Source: Arthrobacter sp. MMS18-M83 (GTDB lineage Bacteria; Actinomycetota; Actinomycetes; Actinomycetales; Micrococcaceae). Taken from it: a stretch of 64,000 nucleotides of DNA. Location: positions 1,240,001 through 1,304,000 of the forward strand of contig NZ_CP113343.1 of the NCBI RefSeq assembly GCF_026683955.1. Direction: 5' to 3'. Shown one piece after another: positions 37,858 through 46,422 of the stretch. A program made the translations under genes and the position numbers. Numbering within the stretch: the first letter of the stretch is position 1; each line of letters begins with the position of its first letter. The notes under the pieces are model-generated. The model saw nothing but the letters and a program-made list of their open reading frames with translations, was not told where the DNA came from and made no database searches.

Positions 37858-37895
37858 GGAGGGCTGTGGCCCGGCGAACCCGGCCACAGCCCTCC
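37858..37895 (-). terminator. Hairpin after phoH
   Basis: 14-bp perfect arms GGAGGGCTGTGGCC / GGCCACAGCCCTCC with a 10-base loop, 15 bp beyond the phoH stop. There is no T tract, which is common in this genome. Confidence 0.55.
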
Positions 37896-37909
37896 GCGAC
37901 GGTGGGACC

Positions 37910-39307
37910 TTAGATTTCAGCCCCTTCGAGCAGTTCCGTCACGAGCGCGGCTATCGGCGATCGCTCGGAGCGGGTCAGGGTGATGTGGCCGAACAGCGGG
38001 TGGCCCTTGAGTGTCTCGACGACGGCGGCAACGCCGTCGTGCCGGCCGACCCGGAGATTGTCCCGCTGTGCGACGTCGTGAGTCAGGACGATCTTGGAGT
38101 TCTGTCCGATGCGGCTCATCACGGTGAGGAGCACGTTCTTTTCGAGCGACTGGGCTTCGTCCACGATCACGAAGGCGTCGTGGAGGGAGCGTCCGCGGAT
38201 GTGGGTCAGGGGCATGACTTCGAGCATGCCCCGGTCCATGACTTCTTCCACGACTTCCTGGCTGACGAGTGCACCGAGGGTGTCGAAGACCGCCTGCGCC
38301 CAGGGGTTCATCTTCTCTGCCTCGGAACCCGGCAGGTAGCCGAGTTCCTGTCCACCCACCGCGTACAGCGGCCGGAAAACGATCACTTTGCGGTGTTCGC
38401 GGCGTTCCAGGACTGCTTCGAGCCCGGCACACAGGGCCAGGGCCGACTTTCCAGTGCCCGCCCGGCCGCCGATCGAGACGATTCCGACGCTGGCATCCAT
38501 GAGCAGATCAATGGCAAGCCGCTGCTCCGCCGAGCGGCCGTGGAGTCCGAAAACATCACGGTCACCCTTGACCAGGCGTACCTGCTTGTCTGCGCCAACG
38601 CGTCCCAAGGCCGAGCCCCGGTTCGAGAGCAGCACCAGGCCGGTGTTGACCGGCAGTTCGGCTGCGGCCGGGATGAAGACCGGTTCGTGGCCGTAGAGGG
38701 TGGTGATTTCGTCCTCGCTGGCCTCGATCTCTGCGATGCCGGTCCACCCGGAGTCCTTGACGAGTTCGTTGCGGTACTCGTCCGCCAAAAGCCCCATGGC
38801 GGAGGCTTTGACGCGCATGGGTAGGTCTTTGGAAACAACCGTGACGTTGCGGCCCTCGTTGGCGAGATTCTTGGCGACGGCCAGAATGCGGCTGTCGTTG
38901 TCGGCCCCACGGAATCCTGCAGGCAGGACTTCGGTGGAGACGTGGTTCATCTCGACACGCAGAGTACCGCCGTCAGATCCTATTGGGATGGGTTGATTCA
39001 ACCCGCCATGCTCAATGCGCAGGTCATCCAGGAGCCTGAGCGCCTTGCGGGCGAAGTAGCCCAACTCGGGATCGTGGCGTTTCCCTTCCAATTCAGTGAT
39101 GACCACGATCGGGACAATGACTTCGTGCTCTGCGAAGCGCAACAGGGCGTGCGGATCGGAAAGCAACACGGAAGTGTCAATCACATAGCTTCGGCCAGTA
39201 GGGGTTTTGGACGTCTCAGTCCCACCGCTTTTGGCCCGCTTGGTGCGAGAGGTAGCTGAACTTTCCCCGTCGGAAACGATTACGGGCAGTTGCTCAGAAA
39301 TAGCCAC
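37910..39307 (-). CDS. PhoH family protein (PIN domain plus PhoH ATPase)
   Basis: A 465-residue fusion. The N-terminal PIN nuclease domain has acidic residues in [19 protein letters not shown] and [19 protein letters not shown]. The C-terminal PhoH helicase-type ATPase has Walker A in [20 protein letters not shown] and Walker B in [19 protein letters not shown]. Actinobacterial PhoH2-type proteins combine RNA unwinding with ribonuclease activity. I chose GTG 39307, with GGAG five bases upstream; an in-frame reading extends 99 bp further. It is transcribed alone. Confidence 0.92.
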   Translation of the reverse strand: MAISEQLPVIVSDGESSATSRTKRAKSGGTETSKTPTGRSYVIDTSVLLSDPHALLRFAEHEVIVPIVVITELEGKRHDPELGYFARKALRLLDDLRIEHGGLNQPIPIGSDGGTLRVEMNHVSTEVLPAGFRGADNDSRILAVAKNLANEGRNVTVVSKDLPMRVKASAMGLLADEYRNELVKDSGWTGIAEIEASEDEITTLYGHEPVFIPAAAELPVNTGLVLLSNRGSALGRVGADKQVRLVKGDRDVFGLHGRSAEQRLAIDLLMDASVGIVSIGGRAGTGKSALALCAGLEAVLERREHRKVIVFRPLYAVGGQELGYLPGSEAEKMNPWAQAVFDTLGALVSQEVVEEVMDRGMLEVMPLTHIRGRSLHDAFVIVDEAQSLEKNVLLTVMSRIGQNSKIVLTHDVAQRDNLRVGRHDGVAAVVETLKGHPLFGHITLTRSERSPIAALVTELLEGAEI

Positions 39308-39421
39308 ATCGACTCCAGCCCCGGGCGTACCCGGCTTATTCGTGAGGCGGCTCGGCCGGAAGGCCGGGCGCGGCCCCCACGTAACTGGTGCGATGATTCG
39401 CTCCATCTACTGGCCTCCCCG

Positions 39422-39446
39422 ATCAGCAGGCGGTTTGCCTACTGAT
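39422..39446. promoter_or_regulatory. Dyad upstream of phoH
   Basis: ATCAGCAGGC and GCCTACTGAT form a 10-bp inverted repeat (one mismatch) around five bases, ~115 bp upstream of the phoH start. It could be an operator or a short hairpin in the 248-bp gap between phoH and uppS. Confidence 0.35.
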
Positions 39447-39555
39447 GGGATTAACGTATTCCCGAGCCATTACATTTCCGGTTAGCTCAGACGGCGATTC
39501 TTGTAGACAAGATGTGAACTTCCCGTAAACGGAAGCGCACTGAGAAGAAACCGTG

Positions 39556-40329
39556 TCAGGAACCGAAGCGGCGCTGGCGGCCCGCGTAGTCCCGCAGGGC
39601 CCGGAGGAAATCGATCTTGCGGAACGCGGGCCAAAGTGCCTCGCAAAAATAGAACTCGCTGTAGGCGCTTTGCCACATGAGGAACCCGGACAAGCGCTGC
39701 TCACCTGATGTGCGGATCACGAGATCGGGGTCAGGCTGGCCGCGGGTATAGAGGAAGCGTGAGATGTCGTCCACTGAGAGTTCGTCGGCGAGCTCGCTGA
39801 TGTCGCGGCCGTGCGCGACGGCGTCGTGCAGCAGCTCCCGGACGGCGTCGACGATCTCGCGCCGCCCGCCGTACCCGACCGCCACGTTAACGTGCAGCCG
39901 CTCGCGGATCGGAGTGCGGGCCGTGAGTTTGTTGAGCCGCTCGGCGAGATAGCCCGGGAGGAGCTCGGGCGCACCCATGGCGTGGACTGAGATATCAGCG
40001 TCCTCATCCAGGCGATCCAGGGTGTTGGCGATGATGCCCATCAAGAGTTCAAGTTCTTCGCCGGAGCGGTTCATGTTGTCCGTTGACAGCATGTACAGCG
40101 TGACAACCTTGACTCCCAGCTCCTGGCACCACCCCAGGAACTCGTGGATTTTGTCCGCTCCTGCTTGGTGGCCTTCGCTGGTGGGAGCGTTGAATTGCCG
40201 CGCCCACCGGCGATTGCCGTCCACCATCACACCGATGTGCCGGGGAATCTTGTCCTGCTTGAGCGATCGGAGCAGCTTGCGCTCGTAGAAGCCGTAGAGG
40301 AAGCCGGGCCACTCCATCCGGACACTCAC
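39556..40329 (-). CDS. uppS: Isoprenyl (polyprenyl diphosphate) cis-transferase
   Basis: A 257-residue cis-prenyltransferase that builds the polyprenyl carrier lipid for peptidoglycan and glycan synthesis. The substrate-binding motif PRHIGVMVDGNRRWARQ, the FLGWCQELGVKVVTLYMLST region, and DLVIRTSGEQRLSGFLMWQS with YSEFYFCEALWPAF are all present. GTG start overlaps the stop of the small membrane-protein gene by GTGA, with GGAAG upstream. Translation is thus coupled to the sigma-factor operon. A Z-farnesyl diphosphate synthase role is possible, since actinobacteria often have two homologues. Confidence 0.94.
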   Translation of the reverse strand: MSVRMEWPGFLYGFYERKLLRSLKQDKIPRHIGVMVDGNRRWARQFNAPTSEGHQAGADKIHEFLGWCQELGVKVVTLYMLSTDNMNRSGEELELLMGIIANTLDRLDEDADISVHAMGAPELLPGYLAERLNKLTARTPIRERLHVNVAVGYGGRREIVDAVRELLHDAVAHGRDISELADELSVDDISRFLYTRGQPDPDLVIRTSGEQRLSGFLMWQSAYSEFYFCEALWPAFRKIDFLRALRDYAGRQRRFGS

Positions 40330-40868
40330 CTTACTTCCTTTGAACGGTAACTGAGAAGCAAAACAAACAACGACGGCGGCTGGCCGGGCGGGCAGCGCAC
40401 CGCAGGAGCAGGCAGATCAACGGGTGCCGGGTGCGTCGTGACCTTCGGGGAATCGCCGGCGGGGGCTGCGGGCACCAACGATGGCGGAGCTGTGGTCCAG
40501 CCCGGCGCCCAGCCCGAGATGAGCGACTGCATGAAATCAGGAGTTCCTTTGCTAAATCCGGAACTCGAGGCCGCCACGCCCCCGATGCCCAGGCCCATTG
40601 CGGTCAGGACGGCGGCACCAATGACCGCAGGTCGGTGTTTGCGCAGCCGACGACGCTTGCCGAGTTCGTCGACGGGGCCAACTGCCGCAGCGGTACCAGC
40701 CAGCATCGCGGCAAGCGCGGGGCCGGGGACCGGCGCGGGCACGGACGCGAACGATTCCAGTGCTTTCAAAGAATCCGCGAATTCGGAGGCATCCGTCATT
40801 CCAGCTTCAAGCATGAGCTCGCGGATGATCGCGTCACGGTCAATGTCCTTGCAATCCCAACGCATCAT
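40326..40868 (-). CDS. Small membrane protein, possible anti-sigma factor
   Basis: A 180-residue protein lying between the sigma factor and uppS, overlapping both by 4 bp. Residues 1-75 are a cytoplasmic helix-rich domain (RELMLEAGMTDASEFADSLK). A basic stop-transfer (KRRRLRKHRP) and one membrane helix (AVIGAAVLTAMGLGIGGVAA) follow, and the rest is Pro-rich and extracytoplasmic. One-helix topology, size and coupling to a sigma gene fit an anti-sigma factor. No zinc-binding HxxxCxxC motif is seen, so this is inference. The last 20 residues look atypical (hydrophobic, then RSKEVR). Confidence 0.7.
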   Translation of the reverse strand: MMRWDCKDIDRDAIIRELMLEAGMTDASEFADSLKALESFASVPAPVPGPALAAMLAGTAAAVGPVDELGKRRRLRKHRPAVIGAAVLTAMGLGIGGVAASSSGFSKGTPDFMQSLISGWAPGWTTAPPSLVPAAPAGDSPKVTTHPAPVDLPAPAVRCPPGQPPSLFVLLLSYRSKEVR

Positions 40869-41446
40869 GGGGCCACGTATTCCTTTACTACCGAGTGCTC
40901 GCGGAGTGAATTCAATGCCCGGCGTTGCAGTTGCTTGACTGCGCCTTGGCTTTTCCCCATGATTTCGGCGGCCTGGTCCACCGTCAGGCCGGCAACGATA
41001 CGAAGCGTCAAGACTTCCCGCTGATCTTCACTAAGGACATCCAACAGCGCCATGACTTCGCTCGGCGCCACACGCTCCATCGCTTCGGCTTCCGCCGAAC
41101 TCGACTGGCGCGTGTCACGCTCAGGTTCAAACTCGTGGTGCTCCGGCGCCCTGCTTTGCCGACGGTGATCATCCACCATCCGGGCATGGGCTACCGAAAA
41201 CACAAATGTCCGCAGGCCACTGACGCCACCGGTGATGGTCTCAACCCGTGGCAGGACGGCAAGAAAGACGTCCTGTGTCACAGCTTCCGGATCCGAGACG
41301 CCTTTTGCTGTCATATAGCCGAGCACCTGGCCCGCGAAGGCTTGGTAGACGGCGCTGAACAGTTCAGTCTCCCGGCCCCGCAGGGCGCGCAAGGCCGCGT
41401 CAGTCAAAGCGTCGGTCACAGAAGCGTGGCTTTCGTTGGGGAACAA
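40865..41446 (-). CDS. ECF-type RNA polymerase sigma factor
   Basis: A 193-residue sigma-70-family protein with region 2 (AGQVLGYMTAKGVSDPEAVT then QDVFLAVLPRVETI, SVAHARMVDDHRRQ) and region 4 (LLDVLSEDQREVLTLRIVAG then LTVDQAAEIMGKSQGAVKQL). The start is ambiguous: TTG 41446 or GTG 41419. It is translationally coupled (ATGA) to a one-helix membrane protein and through it to uppS, which suggests a regulon concerned with the envelope. The regulon itself cannot be read from this window. Confidence 0.9.
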   Translation of the reverse strand: MFPNESHASVTDALTDAALRALRGRETELFSAVYQAFAGQVLGYMTAKGVSDPEAVTQDVFLAVLPRVETITGGVSGLRTFVFSVAHARMVDDHRRQSRAPEHHEFEPERDTRQSSSAEAEAMERVAPSEVMALLDVLSEDQREVLTLRIVAGLTVDQAAEIMGKSQGAVKQLQRRALNSLREHSVVKEYVAP

Positions 41447-41747
41447 ATGTCCGGATTAAGCGAGATCCTCGTTGCCGCCGAAACGCCGCACGGCCGGACA
41501 ACCTCACCTAGCTTAACCGTTGCTCCCACGATGCCCAAGGACCATCTTTCAGTTCCGGAGGCTCGCCTCTCCCGGTCTGTGCACGTCCACGAGACCCTTC
41601 AGACATGAAAAGGGCCGAGCTGAAACCTGATGGGGGACAAATTTCAGCTCGGCCTTTCAAAGGGGTAATCGTCGGGGCACCCCAAAGGGTTACGCGGATT
41701 CCGAAAGTTTTTTCTGGAGGGTATTTTCCGGGCTTCCAGGCGCCAAA
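41447..41747. promoter_or_regulatory. Upstream region of the sigma-factor operon with an internal hairpin
   Basis: This is most of the gap between sigma factor and purA and holds no gene. A 13-bp perfect hairpin (GGCCGAGCTGAAA 41613-41625 with TTTCAGCTCGGCC 41642-41654) is followed on the minus strand by CTTTTC. It probably acts as a second terminator, insulating the sigma operon from purA. The sigma promoter should lie below about 41600. I see no confident -35/-10. Confidence 0.5.
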
Positions 41748-41792
41748 ACGACGACGGCGACCCGCCCGGAAAGGGCGGCCCGCCGTCGTCGT
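41748..41792 (-). terminator. Terminator after purA
   Basis: 20-base arms (18 paired; 41748-41767 and 41773-41792) with a five-base loop, 17 bp beyond the purA stop, followed on the minus strand by TTTTGG. Confidence 0.75.
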
Positions 41793-41808
41793 CATTCAGC
41801 TTTGGTGA

Positions 41809-43098
41809 CTAGTCCTCGATGAGGTCGTGCACCACGATCGTCTGGTCGCGGTCCGGGCCGACGCCGATCGCGGAGAATCGCGTGCCGGAGAGCTTCTCAA
41901 GGGCCAGCACGTAGTTGCGGGCGTTCTCGGGGAGGTCTTCCAGGGTCTTGGCGCCCGTGATGTCCTCGGTCCAGCCATCGAAGTACTCGAAGATCGGCAC
42001 TGCGTGGTGGAACTCGGTCTGGGTCATCGGCATTTCGTCGTGGCGGACGCCGTCGACGTCGTAGGCCACGCAGACGGGGATCTGCTCGATGCCGGTCAGC
42101 ACGTCCAGCTTGGTGACGAAGTAGTCCGTGAAGCCATTGACGCGGGACGCGTGGCGGGCCAGGACGGCGTCGTACCAACCGCAGCGGCGCGGACGGCCTG
42201 TGTTGACGCCGAACTCGCCACCGGTCTTCTGCAGGTACATCCCCATCTCATCAAAGAGCTCAGTGGGGAACGGACCGGCGCCAACACGGGTGGTGTAGGC
42301 CTTGATGATGCCGATGGAGCGCGATATCCGGGTGGGTCCGATGCCCGAGCCGACGGACGCGCCGCCGGCAGTCGGGTTGGAGGAGGTCACGAACGGGTAG
42401 GTGCCGTGGTCGACGTCCAGGAACGTGGCCTGGCCGCCTTCCATGAGGACCACTTTGCCCTCGTCCAGCGCATTGTTGAGGACCAGGGTGCTGTCAATGA
42501 CCAGGGGCCGCAGGCGTTCGGCATAGGACAGGAAGTACTCCACGATCTCGTCCACCACCACGTTACGGCGGTTGTAGACCTTGACCAGGAGCTCGTTCTT
42601 CTGGCGCAGCGAGCCCTCCACCTTCTGGCGGAGGATCGATTCGTCGAAGACGTCCTGGACGCGTATACCCAGGCGGGCAACCTTGTCCATGTAGGCCGGG
42701 CCAATCCCTCTACCGGTGGTGCCGATGGCGCGGCTGCCAAGGAAGCGCTCGGTGACCTTGTCCAACACCTGGTGGTACGGCGCCACGAGGTGGGCATTGG
42801 CAGAGATGCGCAAACGGGAAGTGTCCGCGCCACGGGCTTCCAGTCCGTCGATCTCCTGGAACAGCGCCTCGAGGTTCACCACACAGCCGTTGCCGATGAT
42901 CGGAATTGCGTTGGGGCTCAGAATACCGGCAGGAAGGAGCTTGAGCTCATACTTCTCACCGCCGACCACCACGGTGTGCCCGGCGTTGTTGCCGCCGTTG
43001 GGCTTGACCACGTAGTCAACGCGGCCACCGAGCAGGTCGGTTGCTTTGCCTTTGCCTTCGTCGCCCCACTGGGCTCCGACGATCACGATAGCGGGCAT
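41809..43098 (-). CDS. purA: Adenylosuccinate synthetase
   Basis: Joins IMP and aspartate with GTP to make adenylosuccinate, the first committed step to AMP. It has 429 residues. The P-loop-like N-terminus [60 protein letters not shown] and the switch loop TPTAGG-like [20 protein letters not shown] are present. ATG 43098 is preceded by GGGGAGG; an in-frame reading 45 bp longer lacks homology. It is monocistronic, with a terminator immediately after. Confidence 0.97.
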   Translation of the reverse strand: MPAIVIVGAQWGDEGKGKATDLLGGRVDYVVKPNGGNNAGHTVVVGGEKYELKLLPAGILSPNAIPIIGNGCVVNLEALFQEIDGLEARGADTSRLRISANAHLVAPYHQVLDKVTERFLGSRAIGTTGRGIGPAYMDKVARLGIRVQDVFDESILRQKVEGSLRQKNELLVKVYNRRNVVVDEIVEYFLSYAERLRPLVIDSTLVLNNALDEGKVVLMEGGQATFLDVDHGTYPFVTSSNPTAGGASVGSGIGPTRISRSIGIIKAYTTRVGAGPFPTELFDEMGMYLQKTGGEFGVNTGRPRRCGWYDAVLARHASRVNGFTDYFVTKLDVLTGIEQIPVCVAYDVDGVRHDEMPMTQTEFHHAVPIFEYFDGWTEDITGAKTLEDLPENARNYVLALEKLSGTRFSAIGVGPDRDQTIVVHDLIED

Positions 43099-43445
43099 GG
43101 GATCCTCCCCATTCTTTCGGGCCGGTCCTGGCGGGATCACCAAGGCTCAGCGCCGTACATGAGAACGCCCCGAATCTTTTCGGTCCTGCCCGCAGACTTT
43201 CGCAAAAGTTCACCGGCGGGATCAGCAAGAGTTCCGGGGCTCTTACCAGCCAAGTTTAGCCGATACGCCCCGCGGTCTCGGTGTCACACGTCCGGAGAGC
43301 GAGATGCAAACAGTGACGGGCTCCTTCGAAGTTCCCTGTGAGCAGAATGTGAACTCTTTCCAAACAGTCCCCATTGAACGTCCAAATCGGCCGTCGGGCC
43401 TCAGTCGAGCGGCTACATTCTTTGTGAATCCTTACCCCCAACACA
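43099..43445. promoter_or_regulatory. Divergent region of purA and phospholipase gene, with a possible PHO box
   Basis: No gene lies here. TGTGAGC at 43337-43343 and TGTGAAC at 43348-43354 are direct repeats spaced 11 bp apart; TGTGAAT recurs at 43423-43429. On the other strand they read GCTCACA and GTTCACA, close to the GTTCACC direct repeats bound by PhoP in Streptomyces. PhoP control of a secreted phosphoesterase would make sense, but this is inferred from spacing alone. Confidence 0.4.
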
Positions 43446-43511
43446 CCCAACTAACTCGCATTTGTTGTCGTTATGAGCCGTCTAAACGACAACAAATGCG
43501 AGTTAGTTGGG
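43446..43511. repeat. Palindromic intergenic repeat, copy 2 (perfect arms)
   Basis: 27-base perfect arms begin CCCAACTAACTCGCATTTG and are separated by 12 bases (ATGAGCCGTCTA). This is the best-preserved member of the family and ends 32 bp before the phospholipase start codon. A transcript from further upstream would carry this hairpin in its leader. Confidence 0.9.
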
Positions 43512-43543
43512 CGGGTACCGCCCGTGAATCTGAAGGGAAATCA

Positions 43544-45235
43544 ATGAATTTTCGCAACAGGCGTCTCCTGTCAACGGCAGGAGTGAGCGCACTCGCAGCA
43601 TCCACGATCGCTGCCGGCATGATCGGGTTCGGCATGACGCCGGCCTCGGCCAGCGACGACCACAATGGAACCGCGACCCCCATCAAGCACGTTGTGGTGA
43701 TTTTCGGCGAGAACGTCTCCTTTGACCATTACTTCGCGACGTACCCGCAAGCAGCAAACACGGCTGGCGAAACCCAGCAAGGCAGCGGCGCAGCCGCTCC
43801 GACGTTCACTGGAGCCAAGAGCACCCCGAAGAACATCGCCACCCTCGCCCACGACAAGCTGCTGGCGCCTAACAACCCCAACTCGGCCCAGCCCGAGCGT
43901 CTGACGCCTGCCCAGGCAGTCACGTGCGACCAGGACCACGAGTACACGGCGGAGCAGAAGGCCTACAACGGTGGCCTGATGAACAAATTCGTCGAGAACA
44001 CCAGCATGGATACCTGCTCGGGCGGCCAGTTCGGCCGGCCTGGACTCACCATGGACTACTACGACGGCAACACGGTCACCGGGATCTGGAACTACGCGCA
44101 GAACTTCGCCATGAGCGACTCCCACTTCAGCACCGTCTTCGGCCCGTCCACACCCGGCGCACTCAACCTGGTGTCCGGCCAGACCCACGGCGTCACGGAG
44201 TTCACTGCCACCGGCCAGCCAGTCAAGCCCGCAAGCAGCGACTACACGGTCAAGTTCCCTGACGCCAACGGCGTGGGCACCATGACGGAAGACCCGGATC
44301 CGGTCTACGACGACTGCTCCAACAAGAGCCATGCGACCACGCACAACCTCGCCGCCATGCAGGGCAAGAACATCGGCGACCTACTCAATGACAAGGGAGT
44401 CAGCTGGGGCTGGTTCCAGGGCGGTTTTGCTCCCACGACGGCGGCAACGGACGCTACTCCGGCAGCTTGCATGACCACCCACACCAACATTGCAGGCGCC
44501 AAGGTGACGGACTACAACCCGCACCACCAGCCGTTCCAGTACTACAAGTCAACGTCCATCCCGCACCACCTTGCCCCCGCCAGCGTGGATGAGATCGGGC
44601 GCAACGGACAGGCGAACCACCAGTACGACACCACGGACTTCGCCAAGGTAGTCAATTCCGACAACATGCCCGCCGTGTCCTTCCTGAAGGCGGGAAACTA
44701 CCAGGACGGCCACGCAGGCTACTCCGATCCCCTGGACGAGCAGAAGTTCATCACGCAGCAGGTCAACGCCATCCAGAACTCGAAGAACTGGGAAAACACC
44801 GCCGTCATCCTTGCTTACGATGACTCGGACGGTTGGTATGACCACGTTGCCGCTGCTGTGAAGAACTCCTCGAACACCACGGACGACGCCGCGTGGTGCC
44901 TGAACGCGTACAACAAGGGTGTGCCTATGGCCCGAGGCTATGCCGACCGCTGCGGCCCCGGCCCCCGCCAGCCGCTCGTGGTGGTCTCACCCTTCGCAAA
45001 GAAGAACTTCGTGGACCACACCCAGACGGACCAGGCTTCCATCCTTCGCTTCATCGAGGACAACTGGCACACGGGCCAGATCGGCGACTCGTCGGCAGAC
45101 GCCAAAGCCGGATCCATCAACGCGATGTTCAACTTTGAGAATGGGCGGGACATCAAGCTCATCCTGAACGAATCGAACGGTACGGTGGTTTCCCGCACCA
45201 AGGAAAACGACGACCAGAACGACAACAAGCAGTAG
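43544..45235 (+). CDS. Secreted phospholipase C / phosphoesterase family protein
   Basis: A 563-residue exported protein. The signal peptide (residues 1-~36) has NRRLLSTAGVSALAASTIAA and ends PASA. The mature part is the phosphoesterase (PF04185) fold. HVVVIFGENVSFDHYFATYP carries metal and nucleophile-region residues. FGPSTPGALNLVSGQTHGVT, WENTAVILAYDDSDGWYDHV and PLVVVSPFAKKNFVDHTQTD follow. It would cleave phospholipids or other phosphoesters outside the cell. ATG start with GAAGGGA upstream. It is monocistronic, with a palindrome before it and a perfect terminator after it. Acid-phosphatase activity is an alternative. Confidence 0.9.
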   Translation: MNFRNRRLLSTAGVSALAASTIAAGMIGFGMTPASASDDHNGTATPIKHVVVIFGENVSFDHYFATYPQAANTAGETQQGSGAAAPTFTGAKSTPKNIATLAHDKLLAPNNPNSAQPERLTPAQAVTCDQDHEYTAEQKAYNGGLMNKFVENTSMDTCSGGQFGRPGLTMDYYDGNTVTGIWNYAQNFAMSDSHFSTVFGPSTPGALNLVSGQTHGVTEFTATGQPVKPASSDYTVKFPDANGVGTMTEDPDPVYDDCSNKSHATTHNLAAMQGKNIGDLLNDKGVSWGWFQGGFAPTTAATDATPAACMTTHTNIAGAKVTDYNPHHQPFQYYKSTSIPHHLAPASVDEIGRNGQANHQYDTTDFAKVVNSDNMPAVSFLKAGNYQDGHAGYSDPLDEQKFITQQVNAIQNSKNWENTAVILAYDDSDGWYDHVAAAVKNSSNTTDDAAWCLNAYNKGVPMARGYADRCGPGPRQPLVVVSPFAKKNFVDHTQTDQASILRFIEDNWHTGQIGDSSADAKAGSINAMFNFENGRDIKLILNESNGTVVSRTKENDDQNDNKQ

Positions 45236-45247
45236 CCGGCGTATCGG

Positions 45248-45285
45248 AAAAGGCGCCGTCTCGAGCCATCGAGACGGCGCCTTTT
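45248..45285 (+). terminator. Terminator after the phospholipase gene
   Basis: 17-bp perfect arms (45248-45264 and 45269-45285) with a GCCA loop, starting with AAAA and ending with TTTT, so it would work in both directions. Confidence 0.9.
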
Positions 45286-45443
45286 CAGTTAACGCACCTA
45301 CGAAGTCCCGATTCACCCCACAGGTCGCCGCCGTTCCGGTACAGTTAACCAGCCCCCAACACAGCACCCAACCCGACCGGTCGCGTCCAACCGTTCCCGG
45401 CCGGACAAGTGCGCCTCGCTACCTGTAGGAGACCAAAGCCCAT

Positions 45444-46076
45444 ATGCAAGACCTGGCGACTGATTCACTCGAAGAGCAACTCTGGAACCGACGTTTCGAA
45501 CCCCACATCGCCGAGGTCACGGGGCTTTGCGATTCCCTCAAAGAACAGAAGCCGGGCAGCGAAGTCCTCTACGTAGACCCCGTCCACAGCGTTGACGAGT
45601 GCCGCATCATCAGCCTTTTCTCCAACACCCGCACCACGGAGGGCTCGGGCTTCATTGTCCCGGGTGACGAGGACGCCGCCACCCGTCTGCTGGGCATGCA
45701 ATGGCAGCTGGGCTTGCGTCCGGAACTCATGATGCCGTGGAACGTGTACCCCTGGATCGAACCGGACGGAGAGCCGGGCAAGCTGACTCCCGCCAACATC
45801 ACCGAAGGCCTCAAGCCGCTCCTGCGCTTGTTGGCGATTGTGCCGCGCACCTCTGTGCTGGTAGCCCACGGCAATGAAGCCCACCGCTTGGCAGACCAGC
45901 TCGTGAAGGCGGCTCCGCAGAGCATCCACCGCCGCGGCTTCAAGACGTTCAAGGTCCGCTCGCTTGGCGGACGTTCCTTTGCCGGCTCCCCCGTCCGCCA
46001 GCAGGAGTACCTGGACGTCATCCACGGCGCCTACGCCGAGGCCATGGCCCGGACAGGCCTCACGCCCGTCGGCTAG
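45444..46076 (+). CDS. Uracil-DNA-glycosylase-superfamily-like protein
   Basis: A 210-residue soluble protein. Actinobacterial proteins with the blocks LFSNTRTTEGSGFIVPGDED, MMPWNVYPWIEPDGEPGKLT and RTSVLVAHGNEAHRLADQLV are usually placed in the uracil-DNA glycosylase superfamily. A short N-terminal substrate loop, the WNVYPW stretch and the late VAHGN loop parallel UDG motifs. The catalytic residues of classical Ung are not evident, so activity is uncertain. ATG start with AGGAGA upstream. It is monocistronic, between a terminator and a palindromic repeat. Confidence 0.65.
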   Translation: MQDLATDSLEEQLWNRRFEPHIAEVTGLCDSLKEQKPGSEVLYVDPVHSVDECRIISLFSNTRTTEGSGFIVPGDEDAATRLLGMQWQLGLRPELMMPWNVYPWIEPDGEPGKLTPANITEGLKPLLRLLAIVPRTSVLVAHGNEAHRLADQLVKAAPQSIHRRGFKTFKVRSLGGRSFAGSPVRQQEYLDVIHGAYAEAMARTGLTPVG

Positions 46077-46090
46077 GACCCTCCCGCAAT

Positions 46091-46151
46091 CCCAACTGGC
46101 TCGCAGTTAACGTCGTTTAGACGCCTCATAACGACATTAAGTGCGAGTTAG
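46091..46151. repeat. Palindromic intergenic repeat, copy 3, interrupted by the IS110 element
   Basis: It starts CCCAACTGGCTCGCAGTTAA and has the central GTCGTTTAGACGCCTCATAACGAC (the family core in the opposite orientation). It breaks off at GTGCGAGTTAG. The missing end, TTAGTTGGGCGGGG, reappears at 47851 on the far side of the insertion sequence. Confidence 0.8.
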
Positions 46152-46189
46152 AGATATGAGGGGAGGAGCGGTCTAGCGGGGTTGCCTCT

Positions 46190-46317
46190 GGGTCCTTCTG
46201 GAGTCCATTTTCGCCGGGCGGATCCGGGCCGCCGGCTTGATGTGGTTTGTTCCGGCTTGTGGGGCGGACGGTCCGGATCCTGCATCCCGGCGGTGATGGC
46301 CGCTATCAGAAGGACCC
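46190..46317 (+). other. Structured left-end non-coding region of the IS
   Basis: GGGTCCTTCTG (46190-46200) pairs perfectly with CAGAAGGACCC (46307-46317). Inside it, GATCCGGGCC (46221-46230) pairs with GGTCCGGATC (46270-46279), with one mismatch. The result is a long stem with internal loops, of the size of an IS110 bridge RNA. However, I found no match to the target flanks here. It could also be a transposase-leader structure. Confidence 0.45.
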
Positions 46318-46422
46318 TGGAGTGTGGGCCGGGGCTGGAACCTTCTCTTCAAGTTGACGTGGGTTGTCCCCAGACTTGATCCATTGGGGCAGAGCCACAT
46401 TTGAAGTTTGGAGGTTCCAGCT

